A DNA stretch of 64,000 nt, taken from positions 25,549 through 89,548 of the forward strand of contig JAGWAS010000007.1 in the NCBI GenBank assembly GCA_021296235.1. The letters run 5' to 3'. The position numbers were made by a program, and so were the translations under genes. The DNA is from Paracoccaceae bacterium (GTDB lineage: Bacteria; Pseudomonadota; Alphaproteobacteria; Rhodobacterales; Rhodobacteraceae). Below the pieces are notes generated by a model that saw only the letters and a program-made list of their open reading frames with translations, did no database searches and was not told where the DNA came from. Positions 55,039 through 64,000 of the stretch are shown here, piece after piece (within the stretch, counting starts at the first letter, position 1; each line of letters begins with the position of its first letter).

Positions 55039-56395
55039 TTCCGACCTCCACGATTGCCAGCCTGAATGCATCCATCGGTTGATCGAGGATCATCACATGG
55101 TTGAGCAAAAACTCGAAGATGGCACCCCGTTCCGATTCTGCCGGTGAAAAGGGAAAGGCAAAGGTCGGCAATTCCTCAGTTTCCGACAATGGAAAGTGCA
55201 ACAGGAACGGATTGGCCAGCTTCGCGATTTCAGTTGCCCGCTCCTGTGTTGAAGATGTCGCAATGAACAGAACTCCAACCTCGTTTGGTAGATTGTCCTT
55301 GAATTCGAGTGAACCGAGTGCGGCATTGATTCCGATCAGACGGAACTCCACGGAGTAGGATCCAGGAGCAAATCCGGTGCGGGACGGAATTTCCCCTTCA
55401 AGGAACTTCCCGAGATTTCCAACCCAATCCTGTGCATTGGCAACATAGCGCTCGTTCCTCAGAATGACCAATGTCATGGTTTGGAACCCGGCAGGTCCTG
55501 CCCCCTCCAATTTGACGTCATATGTTGGCGAGGGTTGCCAACGGGCGCCTTCAATCCTGACCCTGCGTTCTGAAAGTGCCCGGTAGGTCGCCTGCCGAAC
55601 GTCCAGCCTTCCTCCGGGTTCCAGAAGTTCAAAGGGATCTGCGTTCTCGTAGAGCATGTGCGCTGCAACGGATTCCGGGGTGCAGCGCGCCGTCGCGGCC
55701 ATCGGCTCAACTGTACAGCCCTCATTGTCGAACTCAATCTCTATTACGCCGCTCATCGGACGTGTTGAACAGAGTGCGCCACATTCACCAATCTTTGCGC
55801 CATGCCATGCGCTACCCAAATTCTCACCGTTCAGGATCGGCAACGCGGCAATTCCGGCGGTATCTGTGGCACGCCCGGCTATCACCACATCGGCGCCGGT
55901 TTGAATGGCGGCTCCAATCTGTTCAATGCCTGCCAAGGCAACGATGTTTTGGCATCTTTCGACGGTCTCCACAGTAAGCGCGGGACCATGTGCAAGCGGC
56001 GAGACACGGTCGGTGTTGATGGCGCGGGCAATTGCCGTGCTCGTTTGCGATGACTTCAGGACGGCAACACGCAGCTTTTTTTGCAACCTTTTTGCTGCCT
56101 CGTCGGTTATTTCAACCATCCAGTCGACCGTGGCATCCGTGCCGCAGGTTCCGGCGGAAGTCAGAATCACAGGAATCCCGCTTCCGGTGCCAGCCTCCAG
56201 CAGAACCTGCCATTCAGCCAAGGTTGAGGCCCTGGAATATTTGGATCTGCCGGTGCCGAGATAGTGGGGTCCGCTGTCGGTGGATCCGCCGTCAATGCTG
56301 ATCACGTCCGGGCCTCGCGCAATCCCGGCTCGAAGCGCATCACGATCGAATCCCAAGCCGAGGACACCTGACGGAACCAACACCCGCGTCGGCAT
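55022..56395 (-). CDS. AtuA-like protein (DUF1446, acyclic terpene utilisation family)
   Basis: A 457-residue protein of the AtuA/DUF1446 family. It shows LVPSGVLGLGFDRDAL, ISIDGGSTDSGPHYLGTG (near residue 40), VILTSAGTCGTDATVDWM, and GADVVIAGRATDTAGIAALP. The name comes from terpene catabolism in Pseudomonas, but the reaction is not established. It starts one base after the tctA stop and overlaps the DUF4387 gene, so both are tied to the transporter's substrate. Confidence 0.85.
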   Translation of the reverse strand: MPTRVLVPSGVLGLGFDRDALRAGIARGPDVISIDGGSTDSGPHYLGTGRSKYSRASTLAEWQVLLEAGTGSGIPVILTSAGTCGTDATVDWMVEITDEAAKRLQKKLRVAVLKSSQTSTAIARAINTDRVSPLAHGPALTVETVERCQNIVALAGIEQIGAAIQTGADVVIAGRATDTAGIAALPILNGENLGSAWHGAKIGECGALCSTRPMSGVIEIEFDNEGCTVEPMAATARCTPESVAAHMLYENADPFELLEPGGRLDVRQATYRALSERRVRIEGARWQPSPTYDVKLEGAGPAGFQTMTLVILRNERYVANAQDWVGNLGKFLEGEIPSRTGFAPGSYSVEFRLIGINAALGSLEFKDNLPNEVGVLFIATSSTQERATEIAKLANPFLLHFPLSETEELPTFAFPFSPAESERGAIFEFLLNHVMILDQPMDAFRLAIVEVGNGALR

Positions 56396-56396
56396 T

Positions 56397-57902
56397 TCAG
56401 TCTTCGACTGGTTTGGGAGGTTGCAGGAGGTTTTTGAGGAATACCGGGGCAACAAAACCGGCAATTGCAGCAATCCACAAACCGATGCAGATCCCGGAGG
56501 AGAACAGGTATGTCCAATCGCCGTCCGAAATTACCATGGCGCGCCTTAGGCTGTCTTCCATGTTGTTGCCGAGAAGTATCCCAAGGATGATCGGAACGGT
56601 TGGCACATCAAGCTTGCGGAACAGGTAGCCGAACAAGCCGAACACGATCATGAGCACGAGATCGTAGCCGCTTCCCGAGAGCGAATAGATGCCGCCGAAG
56701 GAAACCATCATGATTCCCGGGAGTAGTATCCACGGCGGAACGGACAGAAGTCTGACAAAAAGCTTCACCATCGGGACATTCATGATCAGCAAAACGACAT
56801 TGGAGATGAGCAGGGCGGCGATGAGCCCCCACACCACCTCCGGCCTTTCCGCGAACAAAAGTGGTCCGGGTGTGATGTTGAGCGTGAGCAGCAACGCCAA
56901 CAGCACTGCAGTGGTGCCGGATCCCGGTACGCCAAGGGTCAACATCGGAACAAGCGCTCCGCCAGCCGCAGCATTGTTGCCGGCCTCCGGTGCGGCGACG
57001 CCCCTTGGGTTTCCCCTTCCAAAACTGTTCTTGTCCCGCGCCACAGCTTTTTCGCCCATGTAGGCGAGGAAACTGCCGAGTGATGCGCCAGCTCCCGGAA
57101 GCACTCCGGCAAAAAAACCTATTGCCGTGGAACGCAGCATGGCAGGGAAGGATTTGACGATGTCCCGAAACGGAATCGTGATCTTGTCGAGCTTCACTCC
57201 GATAGCTGTATTTCGTCCGTGGCTCTCGATGAACATGAAGATTTCGGAAACGGCGAACAATCCAACGATTGCCACCAGGAAATCAACGCCGTCCATCAAG
57301 TGAATCTCACCAAAGGTCAGCCTGGGAATGCCGGTTTGGTTGTCAAGTCCGATCATTGCGATGCCAAGACCAATCGCAGCCGCCAGCGCTGCCTTTGCCT
57401 GGTTCTTCGAGGCAAGGCCCCCCAGTGTGCAGAATGCAAGAAGATAGAGCGCAAAATACTCAGCCGGTCCGAAGAGATATGCCACCCTGGCCAATATCGG
57501 AGCCAGCAGCATCAATCCGACGGTGGCAAGAAAGGCACCGACGAACGATGCGACACCTGAAAGCACCAGCGCATCTCCCGCACGTCCCTGTTTTGCCATC
57601 GGATAACCGTCCAATGTGGTCATCAATGCCGGTTCGTCTCCAGGAATGTTGAGAAGAATTGAGGATATCCGCCCTCCATACATGGCACCGTAATAGACGG
57701 ATGTCATGAGAACCAAGGCCTCTGTGGCGTCGAGGCCAAGGGAAAAGGCCAGTGGTATCAGTATGGCAACCCCGTTGGATGGCCCCAATCCCGGAAGCGA
57801 ACCGATTATGGTGCCCAGAAAACAGCCGGCAATTGCCAACAGCAATGTTGATGGGGTCAGTGCAACGGCGAATCCCTGAGAGAGGTTTGCAAGCAGTTCC
57901 AC
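56397..57902 (-). CDS. tctA: Tripartite tricarboxylate transporter permease TctA
   Basis: A 501-residue permease with 11-12 hydrophobic segments. Family hallmarks are GSLPGLGPSNGVAILIPLAF, MYGGRISSILLNIPGDEPALMT, GVLPGAGASLGSFLAY and TLGVPGSGTTAVLLALL. It carries the substrate driven by an ion gradient, with TctB and binding protein TctC. It stops one base before the AtuA-like gene. Confidence 0.95.
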   Translation of the reverse strand: MELLANLSQGFAVALTPSTLLLAIAGCFLGTIIGSLPGLGPSNGVAILIPLAFSLGLDATEALVLMTSVYYGAMYGGRISSILLNIPGDEPALMTTLDGYPMAKQGRAGDALVLSGVASFVGAFLATVGLMLLAPILARVAYLFGPAEYFALYLLAFCTLGGLASKNQAKAALAAAIGLGIAMIGLDNQTGIPRLTFGEIHLMDGVDFLVAIVGLFAVSEIFMFIESHGRNTAIGVKLDKITIPFRDIVKSFPAMLRSTAIGFFAGVLPGAGASLGSFLAYMGEKAVARDKNSFGRGNPRGVAAPEAGNNAAAGGALVPMLTLGVPGSGTTAVLLALLLTLNITPGPLLFAERPEVVWGLIAALLISNVVLLIMNVPMVKLFVRLLSVPPWILLPGIMMVSFGGIYSLSGSGYDLVLMIVFGLFGYLFRKLDVPTVPIILGILLGNNMEDSLRRAMVISDGDWTYLFSSGICIGLWIAAIAGFVAPVFLKNLLQPPKPVED

Positions 57903-57914
57903 GGTGCCGATTTC

Positions 57915-58355
57915 CTATCCCGAAAAATACCGGCCGAATGGGGACAGGCTAAGGCCAAGCCCAAAATTGAAGATTGCAAAAAGCCCAAGCGAAAGGCCAA
58001 TTCCTGCGGCAATGGCCATCATGGGACGCGGGGAGATCAGGTAGCTGAGCGCCGCGGAGGCAATTGCGGCCGGGATGAGGAATCCGAACGGCTTAAGTGT
58101 CTGAGTGAAAACATACATGACGATCAGCGCAAGCCCGATGCGGAGAAATGTTCTGGAATTGGGCCACGACGGATCCTGATCCGGCCTGAATGCGATGTAG
58201 GCGCCGCAGATGGCGGCAACACCCCCAACGATGTAGGGAAAGGTTCGCGATCCCACCGGATCAGACAAAAATCCGATCTGGATTTGCGTCGCGCCCGCGA
58301 TGTACGCGAGCGCAATTGTTATGGTGCCAAGACCAAGAAGTCGGTCGCTGGTCAC
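57915..58355 (-). CDS. tctB: Tripartite tricarboxylate transporter TctB family protein
   Basis: A 146-residue small membrane subunit with four predicted helices, including ILYIAGATQIQIGFLSDPVGSRTFP-like sequence after helix 1 and a glycine-rich last helix. It shares one base with tctC and ends 12 bases before tctA, so the three transporter genes are tightly packed. Confidence 0.9.
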   Translation of the reverse strand: MTSDRLLGLGTITIALAYIAGATQIQIGFLSDPVGSRTFPYIVGGVAAICGAYIAFRPDQDPSWPNSRTFLRIGLALIVMYVFTQTLKPFGFLIPAAIASAALSYLISPRPMMAIAAGIGLSLGLFAIFNFGLGLSLSPFGRYFSG

Positions 58356-59326
58356 TATTGGATGACGCCGATCTCTCGGGACAGCTCCTCAATTTCCAGG
58401 ATTACACCGTTAACGTAGTCTTGGAAGTCATCACCGACCCTGGTGAATGGTGCCAAGCCGTTCGCAACCATTGCTTCGGCCCATTCGTCTGACGCGGCGA
58501 CTGCGGCGAGCGCATCGGACCATTTCCGGTAGTCGGTGTCCGAGATGCCCAAGGGCACGTAGAGGCCTCGCCAGTTCACGGAAACAATGTCAATTCCCTG
58601 TTCCGTTGCGGTTGGTATGTCGTCAAATCCAGGAACTCGATCCTCTGTGAAGACAGCGAGAACCCGAACTTCTCCGGCAGCCAGGAAACCGACTACCTCA
58701 GACATGTCTCCGGTCATTGCCTGAGTGTGCCCGCCAATTGTTTGGGTTATGGCGTCGCCACCCCCGTCTACGCCGATGTATTTGACGGCGGTTACGTCGT
58801 TGAAACCAGCGCGACCCAGTGCCATCAAGACTTTGAGATGGTCAAAACCACCTGCTGCAGAACCGCCGGCAAACGTCACAGATGTCGGGTCGGCCTTTAC
58901 GGCGTCAAGCAGATCGTTCAGTGATTGGTAGGGTGAATCAGCGGCAACCACGATAACTCCCGGATCCGCACCGATTGCCCCAAGGAATCGAACCTGATCA
59001 GCGGTCATTCCGGCATACGCATTCTGTGCCAGCCTTGTCGCAGTGGCTGAAGACGCGGCGACTATCAGTTCGGCATCCTCATTGCGTTCGTTGACGACAT
59101 GGCTGAAGGCCAATCCACCGCCACCACCGGCCATGTTGGTTACCTGAATGGGCTTGTCGGCCACCCCGATGTCATACATGATCTTGCCGATCATTCGGCA
59201 GGTGAAGTCCCAGCCGCCGCCGGGATTGGCAGGTGCAATGCACTCCGCCGAAAATGCCGGTCCGGTCACGGCCAAGACGCCGGCAACTGCGCCAGCCATC
59301 AAACCTTTGCGAGAATAGAATTTCAT
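58355..59326 (-). CDS. tctC: Tripartite tricarboxylate transporter substrate-binding protein TctC
   Basis: A 323-residue periplasmic binding protein of the Bug family. The signal peptide is about residues 1-26 (MKFYSRKGLMAGAVAGVLAV). The ligand loop is CIAPANPGGGWDFTCRMIG, with GGGGGLAFSHV and the TFAGGSAAGGFDHLK segment behind it. The ATG at 59326 has a GGAGGAAAA site. It is first in the tctCBA operon. The ligand is probably a carboxylated compound processed by the AtuA-like protein. Confidence 0.94.
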   Translation of the reverse strand: MKFYSRKGLMAGAVAGVLAVTGPAFSAECIAPANPGGGWDFTCRMIGKIMYDIGVADKPIQVTNMAGGGGGLAFSHVVNERNEDAELIVAASSATATRLAQNAYAGMTADQVRFLGAIGADPGVIVVAADSPYQSLNDLLDAVKADPTSVTFAGGSAAGGFDHLKVLMALGRAGFNDVTAVKYIGVDGGGDAITQTIGGHTQAMTGDMSEVVGFLAAGEVRVLAVFTEDRVPGFDDIPTATEQGIDIVSVNWRGLYVPLGISDTDYRKWSDALAAVAASDEWAEAMVANGLAPFTRVGDDFQDYVNGVILEIEELSREIGVIQ

Positions 59327-59435
59327 GTTTTCCTCCAGTTGGAATTCCCACTTGTCTTTCGCGTGCAGGGCAAAACTCAATGCATGTGCTGCATCCCACA
59401 CATCGGTCGGAGCATCGGTGCGGATTGCCCGTACC

Positions 59436-59449
59436 GAATTGGCCAATTC
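59436..59449. promoter_or_regulatory. 14-bp perfect palindrome upstream of tctC
   Basis: GAATTGGCCAATTC is a perfect inverted repeat about 110 bases before the tctC start and 55 bases past the glnD stop, in the only gap of the region. It could be an operator for the tct operon or a terminator element for glnD. The word CAATTGG is common in this sequence, so chance is not excluded. Confidence 0.3.
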
Positions 59450-59503
59450 CCTACAGCGAGATGCCCAAAGTTGCAATTGGGGTTTGGCGTTGGCGAGGTT
59501 CGG

Positions 59504-62305
59504 TTACGCCGATGCCAGTTCGGAACCCTTTTGAATTGCCTGAAGTAATTTGCGTTTCAGTGCCTCGCGCCGTGACTTCGAATAAAGCTTCAACCCGGCG
59601 ATGTCCTTTACGTAGAAGACGTCAACCGCCTGTACGCCGTAGGTTGCCACCACCGCACTCGAAATCAGGACGTTGGCCCGGTACAGTGTATTGGCAAGGT
59701 CATAAATGAGGCCGGGCCGATCGCGTGTGTCGACCTCTATTATCGTATGGATGTCGGAACCTGCATTGTCGAATGTGATTTCCGTCGGTACGCGAAAACT
59801 CAGTTCGCGTCTTGAACCGGGCATGTTTTGCCGCTCGCGATCAAGGGTTCGGAGTGCATTCCGGGTATTTATTTCGCCGCCCATGGTTTTCTTAATCATC
59901 TTCATGAGTCGTTGAACCCGAGATTTTCCGTAGGGTTTGCTTCGCTGATCCTGAACCCAAAAAACGGCGGTCGCATACCCGTCCGAACTTGTAAATGTCT
60001 TTGCCTCGACAACGTTTGCGGATGCCAAGGCCAAGGTGCCCGCAATTCGCATGAACAGGCCGGGATGATCAGCCATGGCAAAGCAAATCCTTGTTGCATC
60101 ACGGCTGTCGTCGGGCTTCGCGTCGCTGCGGACTTCGTCATTGGGAATGTCATCAAGCAGTTTCGCAATTGCGACATGGGTTTCGGTTGGAAGACCTTGC
60201 CAGTAGGAGTTGCCGTGCCGGCCCAACTCTGCTGCAACGAGTTCCTCTGGCCAATTCTCCAGCGCCTTGCGGAACTTCTCCTTCGCAGCGTCTGCCACCG
60301 CATGCCCTATGTCGATCAGCCCCTCCGAAAGTGACCGGTATGTCAGCCTGTAGAGATCACGCAAAAGCTGTGCCTTCCAATTGGTCCAAACACCGGGGCC
60401 AACCCCGCGAATGTCGCAGACCGTCAGCACCGTCAGCAGCCTGAGCCGGGTTCGGTTGCCGACCTTGAGGGCAAAGTCGCGTACGGTCTTGGGATCGGAT
60501 ATGTCGCGCTTTTGGCAAGTATCCGACATGAGAAGGTGGTTGGCGACCAACCATGTAACGGTTTCCGAGTCGCTCTCGTCCAACCCAAGCCGCGGTGCCA
60601 GGCGCGCCGCAATTTCGGCGCCCGCTTCGGAGTGATCTCGGCCGGATCCCTTGCCGATGTCGTGAAGGAGAAGGGCGAGATAAAGCGTTCGCCTGTCCAC
60701 TCCCTTTTCGAGAATTTCCGAAGCGACCGGCAACTCTTCACGGTATTCACCCCGCTCAATCTGGGAAAGGGTCAGGATGCACTGTATCGTGTGTTCATCA
60801 ACCGTGTAGTGATGGTACCCGCCCGGTTGCATCATCGCAACGATCACTCGGAATTCCGGCAGGAACATGCCGAGTACGCCGAGTTCGTTCATTCTCCTGA
60901 GTGCCCGTTCAGGGTTTCCATATTCAACAAGGAGATCGACGAAGATCTTGTTGGCCTCGGGATTGGCCCGGAACCTGTCGTCAATCATGAAAAGGTTGGC
61001 TGCAACGAGCCGCATTGCGTCGGGGTGAAGCAGAAGGCCTGTTTTCAGCGCCTGTTGAAACAGACGCAGGATGTTAAGCGGATCCTTGAGGAATTGCTCG
61101 GTATCCGCAATCGCAAGGCGACCGTGGACGTGTTTGTAGCCGGGTTCGAGCCGAACCCCGAACTGCAATCTTTTGCTTCGCAGAAATCCGATGACGCGCG
61201 GTTCGCGCTTGACATGCTGCGCCTCCAGCGCAGTCAGAAAAATCCGTGTGAGTTCGCCGACATTGGTTGCGTGAAGGAAATATTCCTGCATGAACATCTC
61301 GACGCCAGGCCGCCCGGCATGGTCGCGAATTCCAAGAAATTTGGCAACATCCTCCTGGATGTCGAAATGAAGCTTGTCTTGTGCCTTGTGCGCCAGCATG
61401 TGCATGGCGCACCTGACCGACCAGAGGAACGCCTCGGCACTCAGGAACTTTTCGAATTCCTCAATCGAAAAAACGCCAAGGTTGACGAGTTCCGCCGGAT
61501 CGTCGACACGGTGCAGATACTTGACAATCCAAAACAGCGTTTGGAGATCCCGTAATCCTCCTTTTCCTTCCTTGACGTTGGGCTCAAGGACATAGCGGTT
61601 TCCGCTTTGGCGTTCGTTGCGTGTCTCGCGTTCGGCAAGCTTTGCCTCGACAAAATCCGGACCAGTTCCCTTGAAGAGGTCGTTCCAGATTCTCTCGTGC
61701 AGATTTACCGCAAGCTCCCTGTCACCAAAAACAAGACGATGTTCCAGAAGTGCGGTTCGGATTGTGTAATCTTCTCTTCCCAAGCGCACGCAATCCTTGG
61801 AATTGCGGCATGAATGGCCAACTTTGAGGTTCATGTCCCAGAGCATGTAAAGAGTTGTTTCAATTATCTCCTCGATCCGCTCCGTGACCTTGTCGTCGAT
61901 CAGGAACAGGAGATCGACATCGGAAAACGCCGCCATTTCGGCGCGACCATAGCCACCAACCGCTGCCACCGCGAAACGGGTCGGCGCACCTTTGCCCGAG
62001 TGAAGGGGGCCTGTGGCCATACCGTCCGTCAGATAAGAATAGGTTCGTATGGCCTTGTGCGCAGCAAATGGGTTCATTGGAAAATTTTCGCGACAGACCT
62101 GTTCGATCCGATCCATTCCGTGCTGCCTTCGACTCTTGAGTTCGCCAAGTGCGGCGGCTCTGATTTCCGGTGAATCTTGGGATGTGGCCACCTGCCGTCG
62201 ACAGAATTCTTCCATGGAATCCTCATCGAATATCTCGGCTGGTGCAAGGGGAGCGGTGCTGAATCGTTCGTTGGCCGCATGGATTGACGAATCTTTGGTG
62301 GGCAT
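59504..62305 (-). CDS. glnD: Bifunctional PII uridylyltransferase / uridylyl-removing enzyme
   Basis: Nitrogen sensor that uridylylates PII proteins when glutamine is low. The 933-residue protein has the nucleotidyltransferase site GGYGRAEMAAFSDVDLLF (residues 117-134, with D129 and D131), NVKEGKGGLRDLQTL, an HD domain (LALLLHDIGKGSGRDHSE), and two C-terminal ACT domains (HPGLFMRIAGTLALASANV and RPGLIYDLANTLYRANVLI). I chose ATG 62305. A start at 62359 would add 18 residues. Confidence 0.95.
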   Translation of the reverse strand: MPTKDSSIHAANERFSTAPLAPAEIFDEDSMEEFCRRQVATSQDSPEIRAAALGELKSRRQHGMDRIEQVCRENFPMNPFAAHKAIRTYSYLTDGMATGPLHSGKGAPTRFAVAAVGGYGRAEMAAFSDVDLLFLIDDKVTERIEEIIETTLYMLWDMNLKVGHSCRNSKDCVRLGREDYTIRTALLEHRLVFGDRELAVNLHERIWNDLFKGTGPDFVEAKLAERETRNERQSGNRYVLEPNVKEGKGGLRDLQTLFWIVKYLHRVDDPAELVNLGVFSIEEFEKFLSAEAFLWSVRCAMHMLAHKAQDKLHFDIQEDVAKFLGIRDHAGRPGVEMFMQEYFLHATNVGELTRIFLTALEAQHVKREPRVIGFLRSKRLQFGVRLEPGYKHVHGRLAIADTEQFLKDPLNILRLFQQALKTGLLLHPDAMRLVAANLFMIDDRFRANPEANKIFVDLLVEYGNPERALRRMNELGVLGMFLPEFRVIVAMMQPGGYHHYTVDEHTIQCILTLSQIERGEYREELPVASEILEKGVDRRTLYLALLLHDIGKGSGRDHSEAGAEIAARLAPRLGLDESDSETVTWLVANHLLMSDTCQKRDISDPKTVRDFALKVGNRTRLRLLTVLTVCDIRGVGPGVWTNWKAQLLRDLYRLTYRSLSEGLIDIGHAVADAAKEKFRKALENWPEELVAAELGRHGNSYWQGLPTETHVAIAKLLDDIPNDEVRSDAKPDDSRDATRICFAMADHPGLFMRIAGTLALASANVVEAKTFTSSDGYATAVFWVQDQRSKPYGKSRVQRLMKMIKKTMGGEINTRNALRTLDRERQNMPGSRRELSFRVPTEITFDNAGSDIHTIIEVDTRDRPGLIYDLANTLYRANVLISSAVVATYGVQAVDVFYVKDIAGLKLYSKSRREALKRKLLQAIQKGSELASA

Positions 62306-63361
62306 TGGAAACTCCGTCGACCGTAGGTTCGTGTATCCCGGAGTTGTCAGTGTCGGCAATACACCTTGGTATGATCAGTTCGGGGAATGCGTTCGATAGG
62401 CGTACACTGCCACTCCCTATGGAGCAGGATACCCATCAATGATGTTGATTCAATCCGCCGCAGTTCCCAAACGCAATGTCCAGCCAATTTTGCGAAACTC
62501 TCCGCGGAATTCAGTCGGCAGTGGCGGGTGAGTTCAGCTGCTTCACCGGGAAACGTCCGCCGCCGAGCGAGGCCGAAGAGCGGACGCTTCTCTCTTTCCG
62601 CCGGTTGTGTCCGGTGAGCAGCAGGAACTGGCAATTTGAGCCAGGCCAATTCCTGCAACTGATCTGACCCCGAATTTTCCTTCATGGCAAGCACAGGAGG
62701 CAGTCTGACAACCTTTCGATAGTTTGGTCCTCGCTTCGTGCATTTTCACCACACCGGGAAAATGGGTTTTGCTGAATTTCCAATTTTCCGCCTGAATGGT
62801 GGATTTCATGAGGGATGTCCGTACCCGCGACAACCGCTCTGAGATCCTTTGGACCAAATGGTGCAGGCTAGTTGTTGTGAAAGCGACAAGCGCGCCTGCA
62901 GCGCCAAGTGTACCTTTAACCCGTCAATCTTGGATCCCTGACCATATCCCGCGGATGCTGCAATGCCCAAGTGATCTGGCGGGCAAACCTGCTGCCGGTT
63001 GATGCGAATAAAATCGGATCGTGCGAGCCGGAACTGAGATTGCTGATGAAGAATGTTGTTGCCGGAAGTGAGTGGACCTCAAGCAATGCTGCCATGAGAC
63101 ATGCGATCGGCAGTTGCTGGAGATTTGATTATGTCTTGGGTGTTGATGCACTTTGTCCCAGAGGCGGAGTTGATCCGCATGATCCAACTATAGAACCGCT
63201 TTCGATCCATGACGGATGTGACTCAATTGCTCCGGACTCCCGTGGAGGAGATCGAAATCGGTCACCTGCCGGCAGAGAATTGCAATCGTGATCCTATCTG
63301 TTTGGCGCGTTTTGCCGAATCATGTGGGTCAGCCTTGAAATAACTCCGAGTTTAGCTAAGT
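62306..63361. other. 1-kb stretch without a recognisable gene
   Basis: This lies between glnD and the toxin-antitoxin pair. The longest open frames (62971-63291 plus; 62347-62694 and 62543-62857 minus) show no family motif and conflict with one another. No tRNA or repeat is visible. It may be the decayed remnant of a former gene, or an insertion junction for the toxin-antitoxin pair. Confidence 0.5.
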
Positions 63362-63592
63362 TTGTGGACTAAGGAGGAAATTGGCGCCAAGACAAATCTC
63401 TCCAGGTTGGTGGCTGCGGCCGCATTGGGCGAAGGATTCATTATTGCGCGCGCCGGCAAGCCTCTTGTGAAGGTAGAAGCGATTGCGCCTGAAGGTTGTT
63501 GCCGTATCGGCTTTCTGGCAGGCCAGGGGATCGTGCCAGACGATTTTGATCGTATGGGAACAGAGGAGATCAAGGAGTCATTCCTCAAGTGA
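63362..63592 (+). CDS. Phd/YefM-family antitoxin
   Basis: A 76-residue protein with the Phd core GAKTNLSRLVAAAALGEGFI and ARAGKPLVKVEAI, and a C-terminal DDFDRMGTEEIKESF tail typical of PIN-toxin antitoxins. The N-terminus is odd. The only in-frame start is TTG 63362, and an AAGGAGG sequence lies inside the frame after it, so the first strand may be altered or the start misplaced. It overlaps the PIN toxin gene by 4 bases. Confidence 0.75.
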   Translation: MWTKEEIGAKTNLSRLVAAAALGEGFIIARAGKPLVKVEAIAPEGCCRIGFLAGQGIVPDDFDRMGTEEIKESFLK

Positions 63593-63975
63593 GTCTCCTT
63601 GTTGACACCCATCTGTTGCTATGGGCAGCATACATGCCCGAGCGGCTTAGCCCGATTGCTCGTGCGCGCCTTACTGATGAAGAGCAGCAACCTCATGTTT
63701 CGGCGGCCAGCATCTGGGAAGTGGTGATCAAGTCGGGGCTCGAACGAGCTGATTTCCAGGTCGATCTCCTGGAATTGCGTACAGGCCTTGCAGGAAACGG
63801 CTGGGCGGAATTGCCGATCAGGACTGACCATGCGCTGGAGGTTGCAAAGCTCCCGCCGCATCATGCCGATCCCTTCGATCGCATTCTGATCGCTCAAGCC
63901 CGGAGAGAGGGTTGGCCTTTGCTCACGAGCGACCGTGCACTCGGACGCTATGGACCGCCAGTGGAGTTGGTATAG
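63589..63975 (+). CDS. PIN-domain toxin (type II toxin-antitoxin)
   Basis: A 128-residue PIN ribonuclease. The acidic catalytic residues are in LLVDTHLLLWA (D6), SIWEVVIK (E about 44) and HADPFDRILIAQA (D), plus LLTSDRALGRYG near the end. It starts at GTG overlapping the antitoxin stop (GTGA). It probably cleaves RNA when freed from the antitoxin. Confidence 0.88.
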   Translation: MSLLVDTHLLLWAAYMPERLSPIARARLTDEEQQPHVSAASIWEVVIKSGLERADFQVDLLELRTGLAGNGWAELPIRTDHALEVAKLPPHHADPFDRILIAQARREGWPLLTSDRALGRYGPPVELV

Positions 63976-64000
63976 GGCTTCTCGTATGAATGGTGGGGAA

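Noticed and set aside
62971..63291. Plus-strand open frame of 106 codons before the antitoxin
   Set aside because: No motif or ribosome-binding site. It is treated as part of the gene-free stretch.

Overview
The window looks like a chromosomal segment of an alphaproteobacterium, with GC in the mid-to-high 50s by eye. The evidence is gene content: a TrcR (DUF1013) cell-cycle regulator, a COQ9 homologue, a 44-residue aa3 oxidase subunit IV, a DmdC-like acyl-CoA dehydrogenase, a PyrB/PyrC pair whose PyrC lacks its metal ligands, the pgsA-moaD-moaE order, and an SRP RNA upstream of dnaX-recR. About 60 protein genes, one structural RNA, one clear pseudogene and a toxin-antitoxin pair are supported. 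I see no IS element, prophage, CRISPR array, rRNA or tRNA.

Layout. 1-20 kb is mostly core: phospholipid synthesis (pgsA, plsY), molybdopterin (moaD, moaE, moaB), ubiquinone (ubiA, coq9), rRNA methylation (rsmE), glutathione (gshA), pyrimidines (pyrB, pyrC-like), uracil-DNA glycosylase, a DsbD-N protein beside yqgE, tsaC, an acyl-CoA dehydrogenase with an MBL hydrolase, rpsU and a quinone oxidoreductase. 20.2-28.2 kb is an accessory catabolic operon on the minus strand: a complete TRAP transporter (dctPQM), a periplasmic-binding-protein-like protein with no signal peptide, a PheA/TfdB-type FAD monooxygenase, an aldehyde dehydrogenase and an iron-containing alcohol dehydrogenase. A promoter overlapped by a TGTACA-centred palindrome precedes it. 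28.7-33.9 kb holds trcR, an SDR protein lacking its catalytic lysine, clpS, a HAD hydrolase, a D-Ala-D-Ala carboxypeptidase with a SPOR domain and a D-lyxose isomerase.

33.9-39.6 kb is a yejABEF peptide importer whose binding-protein gene yejA is broken in two places. 40.4-43 kb has cytochrome c, prephenate dehydratase and nudC. At 43.3 kb lies the SRP RNA gene, then an HTH-like gene and an ankyrin-repeat gene, then dnaX, recR and haem genes hemF, hemE and hemC. 51.4-54.7 kb has an alpha/beta-hydrolase-OsmC fusion and an ABC ATPase/permease pair without a binding protein. 54.7-59.3 kb is a second accessory operon: a tripartite tricarboxylate transporter (tctCBA) followed by an AtuA-like (DUF1446) protein and a DUF4387 protein. 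glnD follows, then about 1 kb with no gene, then a Phd/PIN toxin-antitoxin pair at the edge.

The strongest candidates for undescribed biology are the two transporter-enzyme operons (20.2-28.2 and 54.7-59.3 kb). Each couples a high-affinity carboxylate transporter to proteins of unknown reaction. Other points are the doubly broken yejA and several familiar enzymes that have lost textbook catalytic or metal-binding residues (PyrC, SDR, UDG).
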